NCBI GenBank assembly: GCA_039583875.1
Contig: CM077161.1
Span: 62,315,885 to 62,379,884, forward strand
Direction: 5' to 3'
From: Platanthera guangdongensis
Taxonomy: Eukaryota; Streptophyta; Magnoliopsida; Asparagales; Orchidaceae
Length of the DNA: 64,000 nucleotides
In this document: one piece after another, positions 1-9,873 of the stretch
How positions within the stretch are numbered: position 1 is the first letter of the stretch
How the letters are laid out: the number at the start of each line of letters is the position of its first letter
Program-made: the position numbers and the translations under genes
The notes under the pieces: model-generated
What the model was told of the DNA's origin: nothing
What the model saw: the letters and a program-made list of their open reading frames with translations, nothing else
Database searches by the model: none

Positions 1-558
1 TACTGCTAGGACCAAAATTATTTGGATTCTGAGCCTTGGTAGAGGCGGATAGATCGTTGGAACTAGAGATGGCAAAAGCCAATCGAATGTTGTAGTTTAG
101 GGTTCCAAACTCTCCAAATTCTATAAAGTCTGCATACCAAGGGAGGCGGAAAAAGAAGTCTAAAATGTCTACTGGACAGGCTCCATATGATTGTTTTAAT
201 TGTGACAAGGAAGGGCACTTTGCCTGAGATTGTCGGAATGGTGCTCAGAAGTTAAAGAAAGCTATGTCAGGAGCTGGTATACGATAAAGTGCAGAAGATT
301 TGAATCGAATCCAAGGAGGTAAACACTTGGATATGCAGAAGATGGAGTTCGAAATGTCGAACTCCTCAAAGTCTACGTACCGTAGGTGCTATAAGAGGGC
401 TAGGACTTCGGGTCCAGCTCCTTCTTCTGGTTCTTGTGGGGCGACTACGGGTTGAACCCCGGGCACATGCTTTAATTGTGGAAAGCCGGGGCACTTTGCC
501 TGAGACTGCTGGAGCGGACGTCCCAAGTCTGAGAAGAAGCACGCTATCATGATGACAG
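1..558 (+). pseudogene. gag remnant of element A with two zinc-knuckle copies
   Basis: Two CCHC zinc-knuckle segments can be read, one near 192-235 (CFNCDKEGHFA then stop then DC) and one near 468-510 (CFNCGKPGHFA, stop, DC). In both the Arg codon before the last Cys is TGA (225-227 and 501-503), as expected from CGA after C-to-T change at a methylated CpG. The second copy matches element B gag closely. The first is preceded and followed by more divergent sequence, so a local duplication or a join between two related elements is likely. About 110 bp present in B between the knuckle and the gag end is missing here. No open frame spans the region. Confidence 0.75.
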
Positions 559-638
559 GTACGGTTTAAAGTTATAACAGTTTAGCTTTAAATAATTGTT
601 GCCCTTGTGCACGTTAGCTTAGAATTGCTTGTGCTAAG
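559..638 (+). other. Degraded gag-pol intron of element A (candidate)
   Basis: The position matches the candidate gag-pol introns of elements B and H. The donor ACAG|GTACGG is identical to that of B. The acceptor is GCTAAG|CTTTG, where B has TTTAG|GATTTG. The interval is about 80 nt and contains several stop codons. Splicing is inferred only from comparison with B and H. Confidence 0.4.
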
Positions 639-3600
639 CTTTGTTCTAATTTTCAATTAATCCGGAGAGAGCACCGTTTATTTAAGGGAGCTTAGCATTC
701 CCTTTAGACAAAAGGATTTGTATTGCGCATCAGAGTACCTCCTTCTATGGCAAAAGACAAATTGGATGCATTGTTGTCTAATGGTGCTCAATGCGCGCGA
801 GTAGAACCTGTTACGTTTAGGTACGGATTGGGAGTCAAGAGTTTAACTTACAAGAATCGTTACTACCGCTAGGGGAGCTCTACGTGATCTTTGGTGTGGA
901 CTGGCTCTCGGAGCGGCAAGCATACATTGATCGAAATCGTAAGGAGGTCAAGTTGGGAACTGGTCGTGAGACGACATTTGTGGGCTGGAAAGGGGTCGAG
1001 CATGACATTGATGTCTGCTCTTCAGATGGTTAAGGCGGTTCGGTGTGATGAAAAACCGGTGTTTCGCTCTTCGTATCGGCTAATGCCTAAGGAGATGGCG
1101 GAGCTGACGGTGCAACTTCAAGAGTTGTTGGAGCAGGGGTATGTGTGTCCAATTTTGTCGCCTTGGAGTGCACCAGTCCCTTTTGTTAAGAAGAAGGACG
1201 GAAGCTTGAGACTTTGTCTTGATTATCGAGAGCTGAACAAGCTAACGGAAAAGAACAAGTACCCAAGGATTGATGATCTATTTGATCCGTTAGTCAGGTC
1301 AACGGTGTACTCAAAATTGGATCTCAAGTCCGGGTATTATCAGCTGAGGATAAGGGAGAGTGATATGCCCAAGACGGTTTTTAGTACGAGATACGGGCAT
1401 TACAAGGTTACGGTCATGCTGTCTGGGCTGACGAATGCGCCGTCAGTGTTCATGGATCTGATGAACAAGACTTTCAGGGAGTACCTATACCACTTTGTGA
1501 TCATCTTCATCGACGACATTTTGGTGTACTCGAAAAGTTAGGAGGATCACTTTAAGCATCTTCATTTGGTGCTGGAGATGCTGAGGAGGAATCAATTGTA
1601 TGCCAAGTTCTCCAAATGCGAGTTTTGGTTGTCTTCGGTGGCGTTCCTTGGTCATATAGTGAGTGGAGAGGGCATTGCGGTGGATCCGACGAAGATTGTT
1701 GTGATACGAGAGTGGCCTGTGCTGTATAAGGTAGCAGAAGTCTGGAGTTTTCTGGGGCTTGCCGGCTATTAAAGGAGCTTTGTGGAGAACTTCTTGCGGA
1801 TAGTGTTACCCCTCACGACTCTGATGAGGAAAGAGCAGAAGTTTGTTGGGACGCCAGAGTGCGCGCGAGCTTTTAAGGAGATGAAGAGTCGGTTGACCAC
1901 GGCGCCTGTGCTGAGTTCGACGAGTGGGACCAAAGGTTTTGAGATCTATAGCGATGCTTCGGGCATTGGCTTGGGTTGTGTGCTGCTGCAACATGGAAGT
2001 ATGATAGCGTATGGCTCGAGACAGCTGAAAGGGCATGACAGGAATGTTCTGGTCCATGACTTGGAGTTAGCTGTTCTGATTTTTGCCTTGAAGCTGTGGA
2101 GGCACTACTTGTATGGGGTGAAGGTCGATATCTATACCGACCACAAGAGCCTGAAGTATTTATTAGATCAGAAGGATCTAAACATGCGACAACGTAGTTG
2201 GATGGAGTTCCTGGGGGACTACACATTCAAGATCCATTACGTGCCTGGTAAAGGCAATGCGGTTGCGGACGCGTTGAGCCGTAGGGCCCCAGCTCAAGCC
2301 AATTGGCCGTCGCTCCATGATGAGCGGTTGGTTCGGGAGTTGGAGGCGTTGGAGATCTCTTGCGTAGACAAGCAGCCGAGTGCTGAAGAGCTATTGAACT
2401 GGATGGAAGTTCAGTATGACCTGGCTGATCGGATTCGTCATGCTTTGGATATGGATAGCAACATGTAGCCACTCATGATAAATGCTTTGGATGAGTCAAA
2501 TTCCCAATATGAGGTTATGGTTGGATTGCTTTGGAAAGATGGTCATCTGTACATCCCGAACGTGGGCAATTTGCGGGTGGAATTATTGTACGAGGCGCAT
2601 CATACCAAGTACTCGATTCACCCGGGGAGCATGAAGATGTACCGCGACGTGAAGAAATTGTTCTGGTGGCCAGGACTTAAGAAGGATGTGGTACTGTACA
2701 TGGCGAAGTGTCAGACATGCGCCTTAGTGAAGACGGAGTGCCAAAAGCCGGGAGGATTCTTGATGTCATTGCCTATTCTGGAGTGGAAGTTCGGCGACAT
2801 TACTATGTACTTTGTGCACGGGTTGCCAAGGTCGCAAATGGGGAACGACGCCATTTGGGTGGTCGTAGATCATCTAACGAAGGTGTCACACTTCATTCCG
2901 CATAGGAAGGATGATTCTGTGGAGAAACTGGCAAAGTTACATGTGGATAACATAGTATGGCTTCACGGTGTTCCCCGCAGCATCGTGAGTGACCGAGATG
3001 GGCGATTCACGTCCAATGATTGGAGGCTGGTGCAGTAGATGTTGGGAACAAAGCTGAGTTTTAGCACAGCCTTTCATCCGTAGACGGATGGGCAAATCGA
3101 GAGACTCAATAGGACAATGGAAGACATGCTTCGCAAGTGCGTCCTGGACTTTGGGAAGTAGTGGGAAGACCACCTATACTTGGTGGAGTTCGCGCACAAT
3201 AATAGCTACCAGACGAACATACAAATGGCGCCCTTCGAGGCCCTTTATGGTTGAATATGTCGCACGCCGTTGTCTTGGTTGGAAACGGGTGAGTCAAAGT
3301 TGTACAAGCGTCAGGAGGTGGAAGATGCTACATCATTGGTTCGAATGATTCGAGAGAGGTTGCTAATCACTCAGGACCGCCAGGATAAGTACTATAATGC
3401 TAATCATAGGAACGTGGAGTTCGTGTTGGGGATTTGGTGTACTTGAAGATTAAGTCGTTCAAGTGTGTCTCGCGGGTGCGGCGATTGAAGAAGCTAAGCC
3501 CGAGGTACCTTGGACCGTTTGAGGTTCTGGAGCGGATTGGTGAAGCATCTTATCGTTTGAGGCTATTACTGGAGCTTAGTGGTCTACACGATGTATTCCA

Positions 3601-3856
3601 CATATCGGTGCTGCGAAAGGCGGTGCAAGAGCCTTCGCAAGTGATTGCGACCGATCAAGTGCCGGTCGATAATGGGTTGACGATGAAGGTCAAGCCCATT
3701 CTAATTGAGGACTCGGATGTTAAGCGGATACGCAACAAAGAGATCAGGATGGTCAAGGTCCGTTGGGACAATTGCGGTTGGGAGGAGCGCTCGTGGGAGC
3801 GAGGACAGACCATGCATGAGGAGTACCCGGAGTTATTCCACTCAGGTACCGTTTAA
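639..3856 (+). pseudogene. pol pseudogene of element A (PR-RT-RNase H-IN-chromodomain)
   Basis: Protease is destroyed: where B reads FDTGASHS, A reads FKGA-stop-HS near 690. Roughly 170 bp joining protease to RT is deleted near 1045, between the segments [11 protein letters not shown] and the [10 protein letters not shown] motif. RT spans about 1070-1770 and keeps FIDDILVYS (about 1507-1533), followed at once by a stop at 1540. RNase H ([21 protein letters not shown]) lies at about 1900-2290. Integrase lies at about 2475-3300 and keeps [14 protein letters not shown] and SDRDGRFTS, with stops at about 3036 and 3081. A chromodomain-type tail ([16 protein letters not shown]) ends near 3850. At least six stops or frameshifts interrupt the reading frame. 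Non-functional. Confidence 0.9.
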
Positions 3857-3919
3857 GTTTTGTGTTTATCTTTCCTTTATGTAACTTCGGGGTCGAAATT
3901 CTTTTAAGAGGGAGAGAGT

Positions 3920-6021
3920 TGTAACGCCCCGAAACTCAAAAGAGTGACGAGTGGCGTTTTGAGCCAAGTTTGGAATTTGGCAGGGGGCACACGGCCTGGA
4001 ACACGAGCGTGCCCTAGGGCGTGTCGTGCTTGGGTTGACGATCTGACCGAGAGTTCGATGAATTTTGGAGTCGATGATCTTCGAGCAACGAACACGGCCT
4101 GGGACACGGGCATGTCAGAGGTCGTGTCCTTCACGGGTTAAAGCCGGGCTGTGGCGTGATTGTTACACGGGGCAGCACACAGGCCATGTCGGGTAGACAC
4201 ATGCATGTCAAATGGGACACAGGCATGTCCAAGACCCGTGTTCTTCTCGGGTTGCTGTCGGTCTTGTTTTGATGGAGTAACATGGCACAGTACACGACCG
4301 TGTTCTAGATGACATGGGTGTGTCAAGTCTGACACGGGCGTGTCGGGTGCCCGTGTCCTTTTCGGGATGCTTCGGTTTCGACGGAGAATTGGTTACACGG
4401 CCCTGGACACGGTAATATCACAGGCCGTGTTCGGCCCAGATTTTGCATTTCAGCTCCAGATCGTGGCCGTCCGTTTCCTTATTTTGGGATCCGAAGCCTG
4501 GGGGATGTTCTTGCTTAGATATACCCGGGTTTAGGGCTTTGAAAACCCCATTCCACTTGGGTTATTCTCTTTCTAAAGTTTAGAGAGAGGGGAGAGCAAG
4601 GAAGAGGAAAGGAGGCTAGATCCGGTCACCGGCGGAGCATCGTGGCTCAAAATCACAAGCCGACTTCAGATCTACGGAGGCAAGGAGATTGCGGTGCTTT
4701 TCATCTGTATACATTTCCCTGGCGCCAAGGAAAAATGCTAGGGTAATGATTCTCATCCTAGGACATGTGAAGTCCTCTTTTCCTTTCCATAGGAAGCCCG
4801 CTTTCGCGAGTGTGCGGTGAGTTGAGGCGTTCCTTCTGGTAGACATGAATAGTCCCCGTTGTGTACATATAGAGTCCATAATCGAGAATGGATATATGCA
4901 TGATGTGTGAAGCCTAACTGGACAAGTTGGTCTGGATCGGTGATGTTTCATTGCATGAATGGTCGGAGAAGACTCCACGCGAATAGTTGTTTTTCAAGTT
5001 TTCTACGCGGTAGATTGCAACAGGGAGCCTTGGGGACTAACTCCAAGCTACACCCGGAAAATTGGGTAGATGCGTGATTCTTCCAACATGGTGGCCTGGG
5101 AGCCAACTTGAATATAACCGGGTTATGTGAAGTGTGTGATGGAAAAGGGACTCGGGGAGGTTTAACCTGTGCATATGGCATAAATTGACGTTGCGGTGTG
5201 AGCAACAGGTCAAGTAGAACCGTACCCATTCTATGTCATTCGGTGGTAACCGTTGGCATAGATGAGGGTCTTCGGCGGTCTATGGCTTAAATTGACGTGA
5301 CCCATGCCGGGAAGACAAAATGCTTGCAAGATTGGCCGACCTAGTGGCGGTGGTGAGACCGAGACGTCTATGGATTAAATTGACATGACATTGACCGGTT
5401 CACCAGGGATTTTCCCTGACTGCACGGGGTGTGTGGCCGTGTGTGCCCACGCCTGTGATGAAGTGTTTACCTATACTGCTTTGTTATGCTAACAAAGTGT
5501 AGGGAAAGAAGCATCACAGCCCCGAGTTTGGGGGGCATAATCGTTATAATTTGGTCAGCATAGCTGACCGTTGCTTTTGTTTGCCACCGTGCGGTGGATT
5601 GTTGCTTGCAGGTGCTGCGGAGCCGAGCGGTAAATAGCGGGCCAAAGAACAAGTTGTGAAGCCGGCCCTCGAAGGCTTATTTTGAGTTTTTACTTGTTTA
5701 TTCATATATGACTGGCCTGCGTGCCGTAGTATGGAAGACAAATTATATTTGAGTAAACAATTGTAAGGCCTTAAGGACATTGTACTTGTGTATTGTACCT
5801 TCATTTCTATGGTTTTGTGTAATCGACATTCATGCTTATGGCTGGGTTCTAAATTTGTAAACATTTAATAATTGCTTCCGCTAGAATGACTCTGTGTAGG
5901 ACATTGGCTATTTGTTGGATGGTATTTCATTGAGTAACCACCCGGTCTGTCTGTGGTATATAACATCGGGCCCCGGCCGGACCTACTACTATATGCTATG
6001 CGACAGATAGGGGGTGTTACA
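3920..6021 (+). repeat. 3' LTR of element A
   Basis: It begins TGTAACGCCCCG directly after the purine tract AAGAGGGAGAGAGT and ends GGGGGTGTTACA, giving the inverted termini TGTAAC/GTTACA. At 2.1 kb it is homologous to the LTRs of B but diverged and about 200 bp shorter. It contains weakened copies of the ACACGG...CCGTGT near-palindromes (3985-4440) and a 24-nt relic of the start exon (4719-4742). Confidence 0.92.
4719..4742 (+). other. Relic of LTR start exon, element A
   Basis: Aligned with the B, G and H start exons, this reads CTG GCG CCA AGG AAA AAT (L-A-P-R-K-N), then A-R, and ends exactly at the donor-like GGGTAATG. The initiator ATG has become CTG, but the 24-nt length is preserved without indels although flanking LTR sequence has many. 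Confidence 0.5.
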
Positions 6022-6182
6022 CCCACGCCCTCCTAACCCTAAAGTAAGGTCAATGAGTCACCAAGGACCCATTGGGGTCAACCTTAGTGGCTAAGTTGAC
6101 CCAAGTCAAATCTAGGCTCAAAGTGGTCAAAGTGCCCTTACTAAGGGTCATGTGATTTCCAAGGTTCCAAGTCAACCCTACC
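6022..6182 (+). repeat. Fragment of element C 5' LTR caught between A and B
   Basis: This 161-bp piece matches the 3' LTR of element C at about 24954-25110 (same run of 'gggtcaccaaggacc', 'ctaagttgacccaagtc' and so on). Its right edge continues at 15691 after removal of element B. It therefore belongs to the 5' LTR of C, split by insertion of A on its left and B on its right. Confidence 0.85.
6178..6182 (+). repeat. Target site duplication of element B, left copy (CTACC)
   Basis: CTACC stands immediately before TGTAAC at 6183 and again immediately after GTTACA at 15690 (15691-15695). Elsewhere the uninterrupted LTR reads 'caaccctacc' once at this site (about 25095-25105), as expected for a 5-bp duplication. 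Confidence 0.93.
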
Positions 6183-6250
6183 TGTAACGCCCTGAAACTC
6201 AAAGGAGCAAAGGGGGGGACGTTTTGGGCAAGTTTGGGTTCTGGCTGCAG

Positions 6251-6893
6251 GCACACGGCCTGGGACACGGGCGTGTCCCAGGGCGAGTCAAGCCCGTGTC
6301 GACACTTAGCCGCGAAGTCGTCGAGATTGGCTCGACGATTCGTTGAGACTGGGCACACGACCTGCGACACGGGCGTGTCGCAGGGGGTGTCGACCCGTGT
6401 CGACACTTAGCCGCGGAGTCGACGAGATTCGCTCGACGATGCATCGATACAAGGCACACGGCCTGCGACACTGGCGTGTCGCAGGGCGTGTCGACCTGTC
6501 TCGACGATCGTCCCGGGGAGTCGACGATCTTTACTCGACGATTCGTCGAGACAAGGCACACGGCCTAGGGCACGGGCGTGTCCAAGGCCGTGTCATCAGA
6601 TCGACGATTTTCGCTCGACGAAATGTCGAGACCGTGTACACGGCTGGGGTCCAGGTGTGTCAAGGTGACACGGGTAGGGACACGGGCGTGTCCTAGAACC
6701 CGTGCAGTGCTCGAGTTGATTTTGGGGGAAAATCATGGGGTACACGGCCGGCCACACGGCCGTGTGAGGTGGAACACGGGCGTTTCAGCTCGAACACGGG
6801 CGCGTTCGATACCCGTGTGAGGTTCCAGGAGATTCGATTTTGACGGCGAATGAGGCACACGGCCCTGGACACGGGCGTTTGCCAGGCCGTGTT
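6251..6893 (+). promoter_or_regulatory. Array of CG-rich near-palindromes in LTR of element B
   Basis: Units begin GCACACGGCC and contain GACACGGGCGTGTC (arms GACACG/CGTGTC around GG). They start at about 6251, 6353, 6454 and 6556, a spacing of 101-102 bp, with looser units to about 6890. Each unit can fold into a long hairpin because the flanks also pair (ACACGGCCTG with CAGGNCGTGT). Between palindromes sit CGACGA/TCGTCG motifs that also pair. The array is repeated in the 3' LTR (13451-14090). A role as U3 regulatory modules is inference. Open frames across it on both strands reflect the lack of stop codons in the repeats, not genes. Confidence 0.7.
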
Positions 6894-7181
6894 CGGTCCA
6901 GATTGGGCATTTCAGCCCCGAATCAAAGCCGTTCGTTTCCTTGTTTTGAGATCCAACGGCTGGGGGTTGTTCCTGAAGGGATATACCCGGGTTTGGGCTT
7001 TCAAAACCCTTACTTTTTCTTAAGTGTTCTCTTTCTAAAGCCTTAGAGAGAGAGGAGAGCCAAGGGAAGAAGAAGGAGCTAGATCCCGCCATTGGAGGAG
7101 CTTCGGAGCTCCGAATCGCGAACCGACTCCGGATCCGCGGAGGCAACGCTAGTGCGGTGGTTTTCATCCGATTACTCTTCC

Positions 7182-7205
7182 ATGGCGCCAAAGAGGAACG
7201 CAAGG
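7182..7205 (+). CDS. Candidate Gag start exon in the LTR of element B
   Basis: The 24-nt segment reads M-A-P-K-R-N-A-R and ends directly at GTAACG, a good plant 5' splice site. The gag frame at 8719 begins with GTG right after an AG acceptor and has no in-frame ATG until far inside the protein (8893), so it needs an upstream start. Splicing 7205 to 8719 is phase 0 and gives MAPKRNAR-VTRSGVGSS. The same exon occurs in elements G (ATG GCT CCA AAA CGA ..., synonymous at codons 2, 4 and 5) and H (MARKRSRK), always 24 nt. Without splicing the ATG opens only a 21-codon ORF. In the 3' LTR copy (14379-14402) the donor G is lost (TTAACG). Splicing is inferred, not shown. Confidence 0.65.
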
Positions 7206-8718
7206 GTAACGATCCTCATCTTGAGCATGAGTAGCTCTCTTTCTTAGCATAGGAAGCCCGCTCTCGCGAGTTTGCGGAGAGTTGGAGGCGTTCCTTCGGG
7301 TAGATATGTGAAGTCCCCATTGTTTAGAGTCCGTAAGCGAGAACGGACATAGGCATGATGTGTGAAGCCTATCCGGACATGTTGGTCTGGATCGGTGATG
7401 TTGCATTGCATAATGCCGGAGAAGACTCCGTGCTATTGGTTGTTTTTCGGGTTTTCTACGCGGTAGATTGCAGCAGGGAGCCTTGGTGAGTAACCCAAAG
7501 GTGCACCAGGAAAACTGGGCGGATACGAGATATTGCCAACTTGGTGGCTTGAGAGCCAGCTTGAACATAACCGGGTTATGTGACATGTGATGGAAATGGG
7601 ACTCGGCGGAAGTTTGACCCGCGCAAATGACTTAAATTGTCGTTGCGATGTGAGCACGGGTTAGATGGAGCCGTACCCGTTCTATGTCGTTCGGTTAAAG
7701 AGACCTAAAGGCACATGGCACTTACCGTTGGCATAGTGTAGGGTCTTCGGCGGTCAATGGCTTAAATTATCGTGACCCAGGCCAGGAAGACAAATTGCTC
7801 ATAGGTTTGGCCGTCCAAGTGGCGGTGGTGAGTCCGGAATGTCTATGACTTTAATTGACGTAACATCGACCGGTTCACCGAGAATGTTCCCTGAGAGCAC
7901 GGGGCGTGTGTCCGTGCGATCCAACGTCTGTGATGTATTGGCTATTGAGATAAATTGCTCGCTTATGCTAATGTAATGCAGGGAAGGAGCATCGCCGCCC
8001 CGAGTTGGGGGCGGGATCGTTATAATTTGGTCAGCATTGCTGACCGTTGCCTTGTTTTCGCCACCGTGCGGTGGTTTGTTGCTTGCAGGTGCAGCTGGAC
8101 CAAGCGGTCAATAGCGGGCTAAAGCCCTTTTTGCGAAGCCGGCCCTCGAAGGCCCAAATGGAAGTGTTTACTGTTTTATTCATGTATGACCGGCCTGCGT
8201 GCCGTGGTTTGTAAAACATGTAATATTCAAGTGAAACATTTTGTAAGGCCTTAAGGCTTGTTTTGGGTATTTTGTATAACATTCCTAATTTTTACGAGTG
8301 GACATTCGTGCTCTAATACTGGGTTCTTTGTTTACACCCTTTTTAAACTGCTTCCGCAAGAATGCTCTGTGTAGGACGTTGAGATTGGTTGGATGGTTTC
8401 CATAAGTAACCACCCGGTCTGTCTGCGGCATACGGCGTCGGGCCCCGGCCGGACCTACTGCTATATGCTATGTGACGGATAGGGGGTGTTACAATTTGGT
8501 ATCAGACTACTGGTTTTGGTTGGGCTTAAACTGAATTCGTGGGCGAATTCTTTTTAAGGGGTGGTGAGCACATTGTGTGCGTCATCGTTATAACAGTAAA
8601 AAGAACCCATGAATGTCCACTTAGGAATGAAAATACTCGTGTTTGAGGAACCTGCGTGTTCCTATAATTGCTGTTTGCAATTTATTTGGTCGCTTAACGA
8701 TGTTTTGTACCACTATAG
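7206..8718 (+). other. Candidate leader intron spanning LTR end and primer site, element B
   Basis: Donor AGG|GTAACG, acceptor ACTATAG|GTGACC, length 1513 nt. It would contain the 3' half of the LTR and the primer-binding site, so a spliced mRNA could not serve as reverse-transcription template while the unspliced RNA could. Inference from frame and splice signals shared with element H. Confidence 0.55.
8497..8508 (+). other. Primer-binding site of element B (initiator Met tRNA type)
   Basis: TGGTATCAGACT lies 3 bp after the LTR end. It matches the common plant iMet-tRNA complement TGGTATCAGAGC for its first 10 bases; the last two differ. Confidence 0.85.
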
Positions 8719-9873
8719 GTGACCAGAAGTGGTGTTGGGTCGTCAGAACGCCGAGTTTCTGAGGCTAGTAGTGCACCGGATGTTGCTCCTGCAACACCTC
8801 TGTCGGCTGAGAACATACGGTTGGTGGCTGAAGCGGTGTTGGCTGTGATAAATGCGCAGCCTGGAAGGCAAGCGCAGCAGCCCGCTCCTGTGATGGAGCA
8901 AGAACCTCTGCAAGAGGCTGAGCCGAGGAGAGTGGAGCAAGTGGTTGTGGAACCGGTGGTGCCAAGGAGGGCAACTGAGAGGCAGCTTAAGCATGTAATG
9001 AGCTTTAACCCTCCGTTATTCTCGGGGTTGGGAACCCCATCTCAGGCTGAAGACTGGCTCTCTAGGGTGAAGAGAGTCATGACAGCAACGGAGACGGAGG
9101 AGTGGCAAATGACCACCATCGCTACGTTCCTTTTGGACGGTGAAGCAAGGATGTGGTGGGAAGGATTGGAGCTGCACTTACTGAGAGGTAGGCAACTTGG
9201 TGATGTCTCAATGGAGGAGTTCTCGAGATTATTTTTGGCTAGATACGTCCCTTCGACGCAGAAGATAGCGTTGGAGAATGAGTTCCTGAAGTTGGTACAG
9301 GGTGAGAGGAGCGTGGATGAATATCTCCACGAGTTTACTCGTCTGAGTCGTTATGCTAGCTCCACCATCATGGATGAGGAGCGCAAGACTAATCGCTTCT
9401 ATGAAGGCTTGAGGGATGTGTTGAGATTACTACTTTCGGGGCCGATGACGCAGGGTTTCTTAACCTTGGTCAATACTGCCCGGTCCTTGGAGAAGGACAT
9501 GAAGAATGTACAAGCAAAGAAAAGCTTGGGTGAGAAGAAATCTGAGTTTAAAGTGCCGACTACTTCAAAGTCCGTCTATCGGAGGGCTTTCAAGAAGCAT
9601 AGGACTTCGGGTCCAGCTCCTTCTGGTGCTTCTGGGGCGACTACGAGTCGGACCCCAGGCGCGTGTTTTACATGTGGAAAGACGGGGCATTTCGCCCGTG
9701 ACTGTTGGAGCGGACGTCCTAAGTCCGAGGGAAAGCCGGGAGCTACTTATGAAGAGAAGGGAAAGGCGGTGGAGTCGACCGCATCCCATTATGCTCCGGC
9801 CCAACCAAGGGTCTACAATATTGGCCAACAGGAGGCCATCAAACAAGCTGATGTGGTGACAGGTACGGTTTAA
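8719..9873 (+). CDS. gag: Gag polyprotein of element B (nucleocapsid/capsid)
   Basis: The 384-codon open frame starts at a GTG after a splice acceptor and stops at TAA 9871-9873 inside the proposed second intron; the exon proper is 8719-9862. The capsid core has the plant retrotransposon gag pattern: LFSGLGTP.QAEDWL near residue 98, TFLLDGEARMWWEG near 138, FLARYVP near 174 and EFTRLSRYA near 208. A CCHC zinc knuckle CFTCGKTGHFARDC begins near residue 316. The C-terminus (QPRVYNIGQQEAI...DVVTG) leads into the protease after splicing. Gag forms the virus-like particle and packages the genomic RNA in the cytoplasm. The start is odd: no in-frame ATG near the N-terminus, explained here by a separate LTR exon. 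The frame is undamaged. Confidence 0.9.
   Translation: MTRSGVGSSERRVSEASSAPDVAPATPLSAENIRLVAEAVLAVINAQPGRQAQQPAPVMEQEPLQEAEPRRVEQVVVEPVVPRRATERQLKHVMSFNPPLFSGLGTPSQAEDWLSRVKRVMTATETEEWQMTTIATFLLDGEARMWWEGLELHLLRGRQLGDVSMEEFSRLFLARYVPSTQKIALENEFLKLVQGERSVDEYLHEFTRLSRYASSTIMDEERKTNRFYEGLRDVLRLLLSGPMTQGFLTLVNTARSLEKDMKNVQAKKSLGEKKSEFKVPTTSKSVYRRAFKKHRTSGPAPSGASGATTSRTPGACFTCGKTGHFARDCWSGRPKSEGKPGATYEEKGKAVESTASHYAPAQPRVYNIGQQEAIKQADVVTGTV

Larger units (their letters stand above)
1..6021 (+). mobile_element. Element A: decayed Ty3/gypsy chromovirus, 5' truncated by window
   Basis: The window opens inside the gag of an LTR retrotransposon and continues through protease, reverse transcriptase, RNase H, integrase and chromodomain remnants to a 2.1-kb 3' LTR ending GTTACA at 6021. 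Domain order (integrase after RNase H) and the C-terminal chromodomain-like segment identify a Ty3/gypsy chromovirus. Protein similarity to element B is very high between the interruptions, so A and B are one family, A being older. It carries many nonsense codons, frameshifts and deletions and cannot be autonomous. The bases after the LTR (cccac) fit a 5-bp target duplication in element C's LTR, but the other end lies outside the window. Confidence 0.93.
6183..8493 (+). repeat. 5' LTR of element B
   Basis: It starts TGTAACGCCCTG and ends GGGGGTGTTACA. The first third holds the array of GACACGGGCGTGTC-type near-palindromes. A conserved segment around 6970-7080 (gatatacccgggttt, then a pyrimidine-rich stretch and GAGAGAGAGG) resembles a promoter/5' UTR, but the transcription start cannot be fixed from sequence. 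The candidate gag start exon lies at 7182-7205. The sequence after it belongs to the proposed intron. Confidence 0.95.

Noticed and set aside
1782..2472. Minus-strand ORFs under the RNase H/integrase regions (e.g. 1806-2226, 59915-60697)
   Set aside because: Shadows of the + strand pol coding sequence.
8719..8721. GTG as a real start codon for element B gag
   Set aside because: GTG is not a normal eukaryotic start and stands exactly at an AG acceptor. The LTR exon supplies an ATG in phase.
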